This document shows, piece by piece, positions 30,045 to 36,610 of a stretch of 36,610 bases of DNA. Below the pieces are notes generated by a model. That model did no database searches. It saw nothing but the letters and a program-made list of their open reading frames with translations, and was not told the DNA's origin. Numbering within the stretch: position 1 is the stretch's first letter; every line of letters starts with the position of its first letter. This stretch comes from Candidatus Rubneribacter avistercoris (lineage in GTDB: Bacteria > Actinomycetota > Coriobacteriia > Coriobacteriales > Eggerthellaceae), in assembly GCA_019115845.1 (NCBI GenBank), contig DXCU01000045.1:1-36610 (forward strand). Reading direction: 5' to 3'. The translations under genes and the position numbers were made by a program.

Positions 30045-30275
30045 ATGGAGCGGACGCGTTCGTGGCCGTACATGGCACGCTGCGGCAATTTTGAAGCCCC
30101 CATCGCGCTTTCAGAAGCGGCTGCGATTTTCGCGAACTGGGAGTTTGCCGTCGAACGCGGCGAAGGAGGGCAAAACGGACGGCGCGCGTGCCACAGGACG
30201 ACGTTTGCGACCAGCATGCGGGCGGCCCTTCGCCGAACCGCCGCCGGCGGGACCCACGCTAGCGTTGGTTTAGCA
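30045..30275. repeat. Diverged inverted copy of the preceding palindromic element
   Basis: Read against the reverse complement of 29789-30015, this segment keeps the same series: ATGGCACGCTGCGG, GCTGCGATTTTCGCGAACTGG, GGAGGGCAAAACGG, GCGCGTGCCACAGG, CCCTTCGCCGAA and GTTGGTTTAG. Substitutions are frequent. The two copies therefore face each other in opposite orientation. The remaining bases up to 30475 hold nothing further except the operator-like repeat. Confidence 0.6.
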
Positions 30276-30431
30276 GAAGGGCGGGCGCCGGTCGAAACGA
30301 ACGCGAGCGGGAAAGCCGAAAAGCATCCCCAAGCAACCCAGGGCGCTTGCCGCCGACGATCCCGGCCGCCAGACGGTCGCCGCCATGGAGAACGACCACC
30401 ACGTCAACAAGGCGCGAAAGCGATAAAACAT

Positions 30432-30464
30432 TATCCCCTTTGCCGTAAAACATGGAAAAGGATA
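30432..30464 (+). promoter_or_regulatory. Operator-like inverted repeat upstream of hipB remnant
   Basis: TATCC (30432-30436) and GGATA (30460-30464) form an inverted pair, extended by CTTT/AAAA. E. coli HipB binds TATCC-N8-GGATA; here the spacing is 23. An A+T-rich -10-like TATATATT follows directly before the GAGCC-ATG start. Confidence 0.4.
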
Positions 30465-30475
30465 TATATTGAGCC

Positions 30476-30774
30476 ATGATCGACCTTGATCAGAAAACGC
30501 CGCCCGAGATGGTTCGGGACGTGGCGAAGCACATGCGGGAGCGCCGGAAGGAGCAAAGGCTCACCCAAGCCCAACTTGTCGAGAAAGCGGGGATGCCCTT
30601 GGCTTCGTGCAAGCGTTTCGAGCAAAAAGGGCTCGTTCGTTTCAGTCGTTGGCGGCCGTCGCTATAGCGCTGCGGTGCGAATCCGACTTCGACGCTGTGC
30701 TCTCGCGGCGCGCCTACCGCTCCATCGACGAGGTCATAGCCCAATCCGCTGCGCGCAAACGGGGGGCCAGATGA
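30476..30774 (+). pseudogene. HipB/XRE-like antitoxin, broken by a frameshift
   Basis: The frame from the ATG at 30476 encodes an XRE helix-turn-helix (VRDVAKHMRERRKEQRLTQ, LVEKAGMPLASCKRFEQKG) and then stops early at 30667. In the frame one base over, the normal family ending continues: QSLAAVAIALRCESDFDAV, RRAYRSIDEVIAQSAARK, GAR, with the stop at 30772-30774. Loss of one T in the GTTCG near 30636 would explain it (KGLVSFQSL expected). The restored stop overlaps the next start as ATGA, as in intact hipBA pairs. The N-terminal 63 residues could still fold as a small DNA-binding protein. Confidence 0.8.
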
Positions 30775-31097
30775 GGCTCGATGGGTCGATCTTCGAGGCG
30801 AGCAAGCTGGACGCCCTCATCGGCGGTGGAAAACTTTCAACGCGCTTTGCGAAAACCACGACGATCATGCCAAGGATTTCTCGTCCCTCTTTCGGAGAAC
30901 CGAAAGGTGAAGCCTGTCGCCAGCCTATGACCTCGCAACCAACCCCGGCACGAACGGCGAACACGCCATCACGGTCAACGGCAAGGATCGCGCCATAACC
31001 GACGCCGACATGATGGCCATGGCCCAGGAAGCCGGAATAGCCCCGCCGCGGCCAGAAGCGTCATCGATCAGGCACGCTGCGTATTGCGCGATGCGTG
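30771..31097 (+). pseudogene. HipA-like toxin kinase remnant
   Basis: After a HipA-like start (ATG at 30771) a large internal deletion of well over 200 codons leads directly to the catalytic-loop region, FNALCENHDDHAKDFSSLF, in another frame. Further pieces in shifted frames read SPAYDLATNPGTNGEHAIT, VNGKDRAITDADMMAMAQE, AGIAPP, then RSVIDQARCVLRDA and a stop at 31095-31097. At least two more frameshifts separate them. The kinase cannot be made. These pieces match the C-terminal lobe of HipA Ser/Thr kinases, the toxin of the antitoxin upstream. Confidence 0.8.
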
Positions 31098-31224
31098 ACG
31101 GAGAGATTAACATGAGCCGCCGTGTTTCTGGCAAGCCAATGGACGCGGTTTCTATACCCATTGCCCCATTCTCGCATCGCAGCACTCCTTTCCAGCCATT
31201 CAGAGATCAAGCAAGTCGCACTCC

Positions 31225-32634
31225 TTACGCCCTCTTCCTGCCAAGCGCTTTTCCGATAGCCGCAAGCAAGGCCGTTTTGTTGGCCAGGGCTTCGAACACA
31301 ACCAGAACAACTATCATCACACAGGGAAGCAGGGTGTCGCGTGTAACGTCGAGAGTCGCCAGGCATGTTTGGACGGACACGATCAGGATGCCTCCCCAAA
31401 ACCACCCCTCGCGGGCGCCAGCACCCACATGCTCCCGAGACCCTCTCAAACGGATGACGCATATCGCAAAGTTCGACAGGGCGAAACCAACCGCAGAACC
31501 CCATGCTCCAAGCTGCCACGTTAGTGCAATACTGACGACAACGTTCAAGGCCCCTCCCACTGCCGTCGAGAACAGCAGCTTGCCACTCTCCTTGAACGCA
31601 GCGTAGAATGCGCCCAGATATGATGACAATCCATTGAACAAGGCGCCTATCATAAGCAACGGAATAAATGATTTAGCAGCATAGAAATCTCCCAGCAGCA
31701 GAAATCGAGCGAGTAAACCCGCCGCCCCTATTGCCAAAGATGCGGCCACGAACACGCATATCGAATACCCCTTGAAAACGGATTCGTAAAACTTGCCCCG
31801 ATCTCGATCGCGCATTGCTTTCGTCGCGGAAATCTGCCAAGCCTGCTGAAACACCTGCGTGAACATGTTGACAACTCCCGGAAGCTTTCCCGCAGCAGAA
31901 AACAGACCCGCCGTCGCCGATCCGCAAAAGAATTGAACGACGTAGCGATTTGACAAATTGGTGAACCACCATGCCAAAGAGTTTGGAATAAGAGGCAAGG
32001 AGTAGGCCAGCATGTCCCTTAGACACGTCCGATCAAAATGAGGTCCTACGTATCTGAAAAAACTGGTTTTCCATGCAAGATACAAAAGAGAAAAGGTGCT
32101 GGACGCTATCATCGAACCCAAGTATCCAAAAACGCCCGTTTTGAAGACTCCCACAAGGAAAAAAGACCCAACCAAGAGGAGCAAGGCGTTGAGCACACCC
32201 GACCATGCGAACGCTCGCACGAATCCGCTTCCCCTCGCAAACTGGGCTACCAGCATCCTCAACGAATGCGCACCGAGCAGCCCGGCCACAAGCAAAGCAA
32301 GTCGCATATCGGATGCAAGCCCTATGGCAACGGCCAGAACCGTCGAAACAAAAATCCCTGCCGCCCAAACCGCAACGGCTCCGGTCACCATCTTTTCTCT
32401 CGGGACATCGTCATCCAGAGAGAATCGGAACAGAGCTTCGTAGAGCCCCAGGCAGACAACGGGAAACAATAACTCGTTTGCATTGTTCAAGAGTTCAGCG
32501 ACACCGTACTCAGACGCGGTCATGCTCGCCGTGTAAAGAGGCAAAAGGACGAACTGGATCCCTTTGACAGCGAAATTCCCTATCGCAAATACGAGGGTGT
32601 CCGAAAGCAGCGTCTTTGTTTTCCCGCTCCCCAT
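31225..32634 (-). CDS. Wzx-type polysaccharide flippase (MOP superfamily)
   Basis: This 469-residue polytopic protein has about 12-14 hydrophobic segments through its whole length. The N-terminus (LLSDTLVFAIGNFAVKGIQF) and the pattern with SYSLPLIPNSLAWWF-like signature near residue 215 (here AYSLPLIPNSLAWW) are typical of RfbX/Wzx flippases, which turn lipid-linked repeat units to the outer face of the membrane. The start at 32634 lies 3 nt after the stop of the dehydrogenase gene. G+C is visibly lower than in the T7SS region. It is the last gene of the surface polysaccharide operon and defines its purpose; the sugar structure cannot be read from it. Confidence 0.88.
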   Translation of the reverse strand: MGSGKTKTLLSDTLVFAIGNFAVKGIQFVLLPLYTASMTASEYGVAELLNNANELLFPVVCLGLYEALFRFSLDDDVPREKMVTGAVAVWAAGIFVSTVLAVAIGLASDMRLALLVAGLLGAHSLRMLVAQFARGSGFVRAFAWSGVLNALLLLVGSFFLVGVFKTGVFGYLGSMIASSTFSLLYLAWKTSFFRYVGPHFDRTCLRDMLAYSLPLIPNSLAWWFTNLSNRYVVQFFCGSATAGLFSAAGKLPGVVNMFTQVFQQAWQISATKAMRDRDRGKFYESVFKGYSICVFVAASLAIGAAGLLARFLLLGDFYAAKSFIPLLMIGALFNGLSSYLGAFYAAFKESGKLLFSTAVGGALNVVVSIALTWQLGAWGSAVGFALSNFAICVIRLRGSREHVGAGAREGWFWGGILIVSVQTCLATLDVTRDTLLPCVMIVVLVVFEALANKTALLAAIGKALGRKRA

Positions 32635-32637
32635 TGG

Positions 32638-33471
32638 CTACTCGTTGCTTAAAGTTCCCGAACCGCCCGTAGCGTACAGGGAACTCCCTACGGCCAAGCG
32701 ACCCAACGGCCCCGCCATCACAACCGCAAGACCGGCGATCTCGTCTGCGGTGGCAAACCTGCCGGACGGGTTGACCGGCGAATGGAGGTTGGAGTCCTCG
32801 GTCATGCCCATCATGGGAGTGGCAACGGGGCCAGGAGCGATGCAATTTACCACAATGCCATCCTTTATCAGGACGTCCGCTGCGCCAAGAGTGAGGGCCT
32901 CCACTCCGCGCTTTGAGATCTCGTACGGCGTCCAACCTGGTTTCAGAGCCGATGCTGAACCAATGTTGAGTATATTGCCATTAATTTCCTTTTTCTTCAT
33001 GTGCCGGGCTGCAGCCTGGCACATGAAGAACATGGCTTTCAGGTTGACGTCCATCACGTGATCCCACGAGGCCTCATCCACATCTGCGAAACTCCCGGCT
33101 CCATGAACGCCAGCCGAATTGACGACTATGTCCACCCCCTTCTTTTCCGGGAAAAGACTTGCAGCCTCATCGAGCGCTCCGTCGAAAACATCCACGTCTC
33201 GCATATCCAAGCGTAGACTTGCCGCTCGTTCCGACCTCAAATCCGAAAGAGCAGAGTCAAGCTTGCATCCGTCGGACGAGCAGATGACGACGCAGCAGCC
33301 TTGGGCAAGGAATCGGCGAGCTATCGCGAAGCCTATTCCACTCGAGCCTCCTGTAACAAAGGCCAGCCTGTCATGCAAAAGGCTTCCTTCGTAAACCGGA
33401 GTGGCCACGCCCTCCACGTTCTTGTAATTTAAGGCGTGAATCGCCTTTTTCAGTACTTGTTCGACGTCCAT
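32638..33471 (-). CDS. Short-chain dehydrogenase/reductase
   Basis: The 277-residue product has all classical SDR motifs: TGGSSGIG (40-47) for NAD(P) binding, NSAG (118-121), catalytic Ser near 172, Tyr183 and Lys187 (YEISK), and APGPVATPM after it. An N-terminal extension of about 35 residues before the Rossmann fold (YKNVEGVATPVYEGS) is longer than usual. The start at 33471 has GAGAG upstream and the gap to the MenD-like gene is 10 nt. Between a ThDP enzyme and a flippase it probably reduces a keto-sugar or keto-acid group for a polysaccharide. Substrate unknown. Confidence 0.88.
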   Translation of the reverse strand: MDVEQVLKKAIHALNYKNVEGVATPVYEGSLLHDRLAFVTGGSSGIGFAIARRFLAQGCCVVICSSDGCKLDSALSDLRSERAASLRLDMRDVDVFDGALDEAASLFPEKKGVDIVVNSAGVHGAGSFADVDEASWDHVMDVNLKAMFFMCQAAARHMKKKEINGNILNIGSASALKPGWTPYEISKRGVEALTLGAADVLIKDGIVVNCIAPGPVATPMMGMTEDSNLHSPVNPSGRFATADEIAGLAVVMAGPLGRLAVGSSLYATGGSGTLSNE

Positions 33472-33481
33472 GCCGCGCTCT

Positions 33482-35230
33482 CTAGCCTAAAAGTCTTTTG
33501 ATCGAGCCTATCTGTTTGGGCGACAACACCGACTTCGCAGCATTTTTCACCGACGTTTTCAGATCGGTCGGAGACGCTTTTTTGTACGCTTCTCGCAAAA
33601 CTTCCGCATCGTCTCTCATATCGGTGAAAACCTCGAGGAACAGAGGGGCTTCCGACGGCTTTGACAAAGCCTCGAGGCCGGCATCAACCTCCTCTTTCGA
33701 CCGAGCCGAACGATAGGAGAACCCGACTGACTCAACCCACTCTTTCGCCACGCGCCCGTTTCGCGCGCAGATATAGTTGTCGATAGTCGGCACATTTCGC
33801 TCTCCCATGTAGTAATGAAACTCCGACCCACCCCCATTGTTGAGCATGATAATGCGGACATTGTTCCCGACATCTCGCAAGCTGGCAGCGTTCATGTCGT
33901 AGAAAAAGGACAGATCCCCAATCAAGCAGTACGCAAGTTTGTCCGTAGAAGCCGCAGCCTGCCCCAAGAAAGAGGACAAACACCCATCTATCCCGAGCGC
34001 CCCAACATTCGCATACGTTTTCACACACTCGTCTAATTCAAAAAGCTGGACAACCCGTATGCTATTCAAAACCGCCAAATGAAGAATGGAGCCGCGAGGA
34101 ATAGATTTCGCAAGCGTTTTTCCAACGTACAGCCCCGACAACGGAATATCCCCGAACGACACGCCGAGTCTTTTCGCTTTCCATAGATCGAAGTAGCCAG
34201 TCGAAGCAGAGCCTCGCTCCCCCCTCGGAAAATGAGCAAAGAAAAAGGACGGCGAGCATTCGAACACGACCCGCAACGCGTCGTACGTATCGCGGGGGAT
34301 GCCGCTTTCCGAAACAGCCCAGTGCTCGATTGCCGAACGGTTCTTCCTGAGAAACAGCTTCACCGCGCTCGAAGCGTAGTTGTTCCCTACAGAAACCACC
34401 ACATCAGGTAGAAACTCTTTGCCCAAGACGCTCGCGCACACTTCCGAAACAGGATACATGTTGAAAGAGCGATCGAGCTTCAAATTGGATAGATGCTCAA
34501 CCGCAACGGCACAGTCCCATTCATTCGCAAACACATCAACAGCTTGTGCATCTTCCGAAGAAAACGACACATTCTGCCCAATTACGAGCAGCACCTTCTT
34601 GCCCTCGAGCCTCTTTGCGTACGAGACCCACCCGTCCTCAAGAAACGTTTGCGGCGTTTCGAAAATATACGGCTCACACTGGGGAAGCTCGCGTACATCG
34701 TAAACCGCATCGTTTCCAACAATGGGAACATTGATATGAACCGGTCCGATCCCATGATGCCGTACTTCCGCCAAAGCGGTTTTCACCAAACGCATTCCAA
34801 GCACGTGATCCGCGCGCGACTGCACAACGGGCATATCGACCGAGCACTTGACCCAATCTCCAAAGATGTTTCTCTGATCGATTTTCTGCGTTTCCAGCTG
34901 GTCTAAATACCTTGGGTTCTTGTCCGCAGTGATAGCGACAAGTGGCACGTCTTGATAGTGAGCCTCAACGATGCCCGGCAGAAAGTTCGCCACCGCCGTT
35001 CCGGACGTGCAGACGCACGCCACCGTCTCGCCTTTCTCCTGTGCGAGTCCCATGGCGAAATACACGAGACTCCTTTCGTCAACGACCGAATGGCACCGAA
35101 AGAAAGGATCCGTTTCCACTGAGTGCATTATGGGCATGTCGCTGCCGCCTGGGGCCATCACCACCTCGCGTATGCCGTACGCCTTCAACCCCGCCACCAC
35201 AATCTGAACCTCTTCGAGATGAGAGTACAC
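33482..35230 (-). CDS. MenD-like thiamine-diphosphate enzyme in polysaccharide cluster
   Basis: The start is a GTG at 35230 with a strong AAGGAGG. The 582 residues match the MenD layout of ThDP enzymes: an N-terminal PYR domain with VVDERSLVYFAMGLA (Glu52, the cofactor-activating Glu) and SGTAVANFLPGIVEA; a central domain; a PP domain near 430-470 with GDLSFFYDMNA and MLNNGGG, matching the MenD-type metal/ThDP motif. No other menaquinone gene is near, and the neighbours are a pyruvyltransferase-family protein, an SDR and a flippase. I therefore infer a role in making or modifying a sugar or acyl unit of a surface polysaccharide (decarboxylation and C-C bond formation). True MenD activity is not excluded but is less likely. 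Confidence 0.82.
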   Translation of the reverse strand: MYSHLEEVQIVVAGLKAYGIREVVMAPGGSDMPIMHSVETDPFFRCHSVVDERSLVYFAMGLAQEKGETVACVCTSGTAVANFLPGIVEAHYQDVPLVAITADKNPRYLDQLETQKIDQRNIFGDWVKCSVDMPVVQSRADHVLGMRLVKTALAEVRHHGIGPVHINVPIVGNDAVYDVRELPQCEPYIFETPQTFLEDGWVSYAKRLEGKKVLLVIGQNVSFSSEDAQAVDVFANEWDCAVAVEHLSNLKLDRSFNMYPVSEVCASVLGKEFLPDVVVSVGNNYASSAVKLFLRKNRSAIEHWAVSESGIPRDTYDALRVVFECSPSFFFAHFPRGERGSASTGYFDLWKAKRLGVSFGDIPLSGLYVGKTLAKSIPRGSILHLAVLNSIRVVQLFELDECVKTYANVGALGIDGCLSSFLGQAAASTDKLAYCLIGDLSFFYDMNAASLRDVGNNVRIIMLNNGGGSEFHYYMGERNVPTIDNYICARNGRVAKEWVESVGFSYRSARSKEEVDAGLEALSKPSEAPLFLEVFTDMRDDAEVLREAYKKASPTDLKTSVKNAAKSVLSPKQIGSIKRLLG

Positions 35231-35239
35231 CGTTCCTCC

Positions 35240-36364
35240 TTACTTCAAGCTATTGATAAGCGATTTCAAGCGAGCATAGTACTCGAGTTGGAAATACGGC
35301 TCTAAACAACGAGACCTGTCCGAAGAGATGACTTGACTGATAATCCCGGGAACCTCGTCCAGGCTATCCGCAACGGAAACGTAACCGTCGTAGACGCCTT
35401 CAAACCACTCAGCACCGGTCACAACTTTGTGATCAGTCGTCTTCAAGACAACGACAGGCGTTCCCGCTATCAACGAGAAAATGGTTCCATGGTAGCGGTC
35501 GGTAACGATGGCTTCGAAACGGGAATAATGATCGAACACATCCTCCAAGGCCCGAACGACGCTCTCGCAATCATCCCAATCGACCGAGTGGACGCCTACG
35601 GATGTGTCGGTTCGCTCAACCTTGACTTTTTTCGCCAGCTCGAGCATAAGCGAATCTATCTTGTCGTCAGCGTAGTACTTCTCCACATCGTTTCTCATGC
35701 AGAATAAAACGCCTTGTCGGGCATGGTCGTACCGACGGGTCCCGATAAGACTCGTCACTATGTCAGGGAACAACTCGATTCTGACGTCAGGGAACAACTC
35801 GCACGCAGTGCGAAAGGACACGCGGTCGCGAGCCAAAAGCAAGACGTTTCGACGGCCGCAAAGCGCCTCTCGCGTCTTGTCTCTGTCGCTGGCCCCTTCA
35901 TAACGAACGGTCTGCGGCAAAAAAACAACCTTGTGGTCGGGAAATGATCGAGGTATCACGCGATGCGCGACCTCGTCCGGATTCTCGTCGTTCATCGTGT
36001 AGCCGCTCTGCATGACAAAGAGATCGTTTGGCCGAACCTTCTTCTGCAACTCACTTACAATGCGCCTGGGATTTCGGAAGAACGACCAAGTGATGATCGG
36101 GAACAAGCGACAACCCGGATAGTTGTCCCGAATCCATCTCTCTATGCAGACGCGCTGTGCCTGATCCCCCAGATTAGGATGTGATGGACGACCGAAATAC
36201 CAGATCGTTGGAACATCGATCTCTTCAAGCGACGCTATCTCAGCCGCAAGCTTTCTTCCCGAGTTCCTTTGAAAAGGATATTTGCATGCCCTCCAAACGC
36301 ACAGAGCAACCCTTTTCACAACGGGGAATCGCTCCAAGCTTTTCTTCATCGCCAAACGATTCAT
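35240..36364 (-). CDS. Polysaccharide pyruvyltransferase-family protein
   Basis: The start is taken at the ATG at 36364, with AAGGA 8 nt before it; ATGs at 36373 and 36400 lack a well-placed site. The 374 residues contain the family signatures: IWYFGRPSHPNLGDQAQ near 55 (G-x-x-N-x-G-D), FVMQSGYTMNDEN, VVFLPQTV, ARDRVSF, LFPDIV, and the C-terminal DRYHGTIFSLIAGTPVVVL. PS_pyruv_trans enzymes (CsaB, WcaK, EpsO/I types) move pyruvyl from PEP onto sugars as ketals; some relatives act as other glycosyltransferase-like enzymes. Cytosolic or membrane-associated. First intact gene of the low-G+C polysaccharide operon, 9 nt from the MenD-like gene. Confidence 0.85.
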   Translation of the reverse strand: MNRLAMKKSLERFPVVKRVALCVWRACKYPFQRNSGRKLAAEIASLEEIDVPTIWYFGRPSHPNLGDQAQRVCIERWIRDNYPGCRLFPIITWSFFRNPRRIVSELQKKVRPNDLFVMQSGYTMNDENPDEVAHRVIPRSFPDHKVVFLPQTVRYEGASDRDKTREALCGRRNVLLLARDRVSFRTACELFPDVRIELFPDIVTSLIGTRRYDHARQGVLFCMRNDVEKYYADDKIDSLMLELAKKVKVERTDTSVGVHSVDWDDCESVVRALEDVFDHYSRFEAIVTDRYHGTIFSLIAGTPVVVLKTTDHKVVTGAEWFEGVYDGYVSVADSLDEVPGIISQVISSDRSRCLEPYFQLEYYARLKSLINSLK

Positions 36365-36424
36365 AAGCACCATCCTTGCAATCAACCAACCCGCGGGCAT
36401 TGTTCTTGAAAAAGTTGCACGACA

Positions 36425-36487
36425 TCACGCTGGCGCACCGACCACCCAGCAAGGTAAGCTGGACGGAAACGGCTGTACCCCCGCCAT
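36425..36487 (-). pseudogene. 20-codon orphan frame at island junction, probably a gene scar
   Basis: An excellent GGGGAGGAG lies 5 nt before an ATG at 36487, 13 nt after the rfbB-like stop, but the frame (MAGVQPFPSS...) ends after 20 codons. Just beyond it the base composition drops. The likely explanation is that the start of a gene that once followed rfbB was cut by insertion or replacement of the polysaccharide genes. Confidence 0.45.
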
Positions 36488-36500
36488 GCCAGCTCCTCCC

Positions 36501-36610
36501 CTACATCCCCTGCTCGGCGTAGCGCGCCTCGGCGGCGTCCTTGGCCGCCGACCACCACGCCTCGTTGGCCCGGTACCACTCGACGGTCCGGGCCAGCCCC
36601 TCGGAGAAGT
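36501..36610 (-). CDS. rfbB: dTDP-glucose 4,6-dehydratase, C-terminal end (partial)
   Basis: The last 36 codons read FSEGLARTVEWYRANEAW and then WSAAKDAAEARYAEQGM and stop. The T-V-x-W-Y-x-x-N-x-x-W-W ending is characteristic of RfbB/RmlB enzymes, which make dTDP-4-keto-6-deoxyglucose, the precursor of dTDP-rhamnose. The rest lies beyond the right edge. G+C is high, like the bulk genome, in contrast to the genes that follow. A core rhamnose/sugar gene next to a low-G+C cluster is common in variable polysaccharide loci. Confidence 0.8.
   Translation of the reverse strand, partial: FSEGLARTVEWYRANEAWWSAAKDAAEARYAEQGM

Noticed and set aside
25056..30479. 1807-codon plus-strand open frame
   Set aside because: It lies antisense to the clear ABC permease and ATPase genes and crosses the palindromic elements. 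The product is Arg/His/Gly-rich low-complexity sequence with no motif; such mirror frames are common in G+C-rich genes.
30486..30998. 170-codon plus-strand frame over the hipBA remnant
   Set aside because: It joins out-of-frame parts of the antitoxin with pieces of toxin sequence by chance; the HipB and HipA signatures are in other frames.
33482..35230. Calling this gene menD of menaquinone biosynthesis
   Set aside because: Motifs are MenD-like, but the neighbours are all surface polysaccharide genes and no other men gene is present, so only a MenD-like label is supported.

Overview
This G+C-rich window (visibly well above 60% G+C in most genes) most resembles an actinobacterium of the class Coriobacteriia, probably the family Eggerthellaceae. 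That placement is an inference from codon composition, gene style and the gene set (an EssC-type secretion ATPase with FHA domains, a Ser/Thr kinase, and a DUF6382-FHA protein). No rRNA or tRNA gene is visible to confirm it.

Positions 1-23051 hold a type VII secretion (T7SS)-like locus read from a divergent promoter region near 21.3-21.55 kb. Leftward (minus strand) come: a membrane Ser/Thr kinase with a TPR-like C-terminal region; a one-pass membrane protein carrying repeated TTML/TSLL motifs; a 1684-residue Ig-like repeat surface protein with a C-terminal membrane anchor; a coiled-coil protein; two Esx-sized helical proteins; a lipoprotein; a DUF2974-type lipase; a classical WXG100 protein between two strong hairpins; the EssC-like FtsK/SpoIIIE ATPase; a second WXG100 protein; a small helical partner; a 529-residue LXG-like protein; an RCC1-repeat lipoprotein; a possible small protein; and two related two-TM proteins, the last cut by the window edge. 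Many of these genes overlap as ATGA, which suggests one long coupled operon. Rightward (plus strand) come an EsaB/YukD ubiquitin-like protein and a DUF6382-FHA protein. The kinase, the motif-bearing membrane protein and the FHA proteins look like a phospho-signalling module that controls the secretion machine. The lipase set resembles the staphylococcal TslA effector arrangement.

Positions 23052-30475 hold a bidirectional terminator, a divergent trigger-factor-like chaperone gene, a 1-kb intergenic stretch of degenerate purine-rich repeats with a 28-bp perfect inverted repeat, a MacB/LolD-type ABC exporter pair (permease with a long extracytoplasmic coiled coil, plus ATPase), and 0.8 kb of palindromic intergenic elements.

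Positions 30476-31097 carry the remains of a HipBA-like toxin-antitoxin pair: the antitoxin has one frameshift and the toxin is mostly deleted. Positions 31225-36364 are an operon of visibly lower G+C on the minus strand (polysaccharide pyruvyltransferase family protein, MenD-like ThDP enzyme, short-chain dehydrogenase, Wzx-type flippase) that looks like a transferred cell-surface polysaccharide cluster. At the right edge the G+C rises again at the 3' end of an rfbB-like dTDP-glucose 4,6-dehydratase gene. A 20-codon orphan reading frame with a good ribosome binding site lies at that junction.
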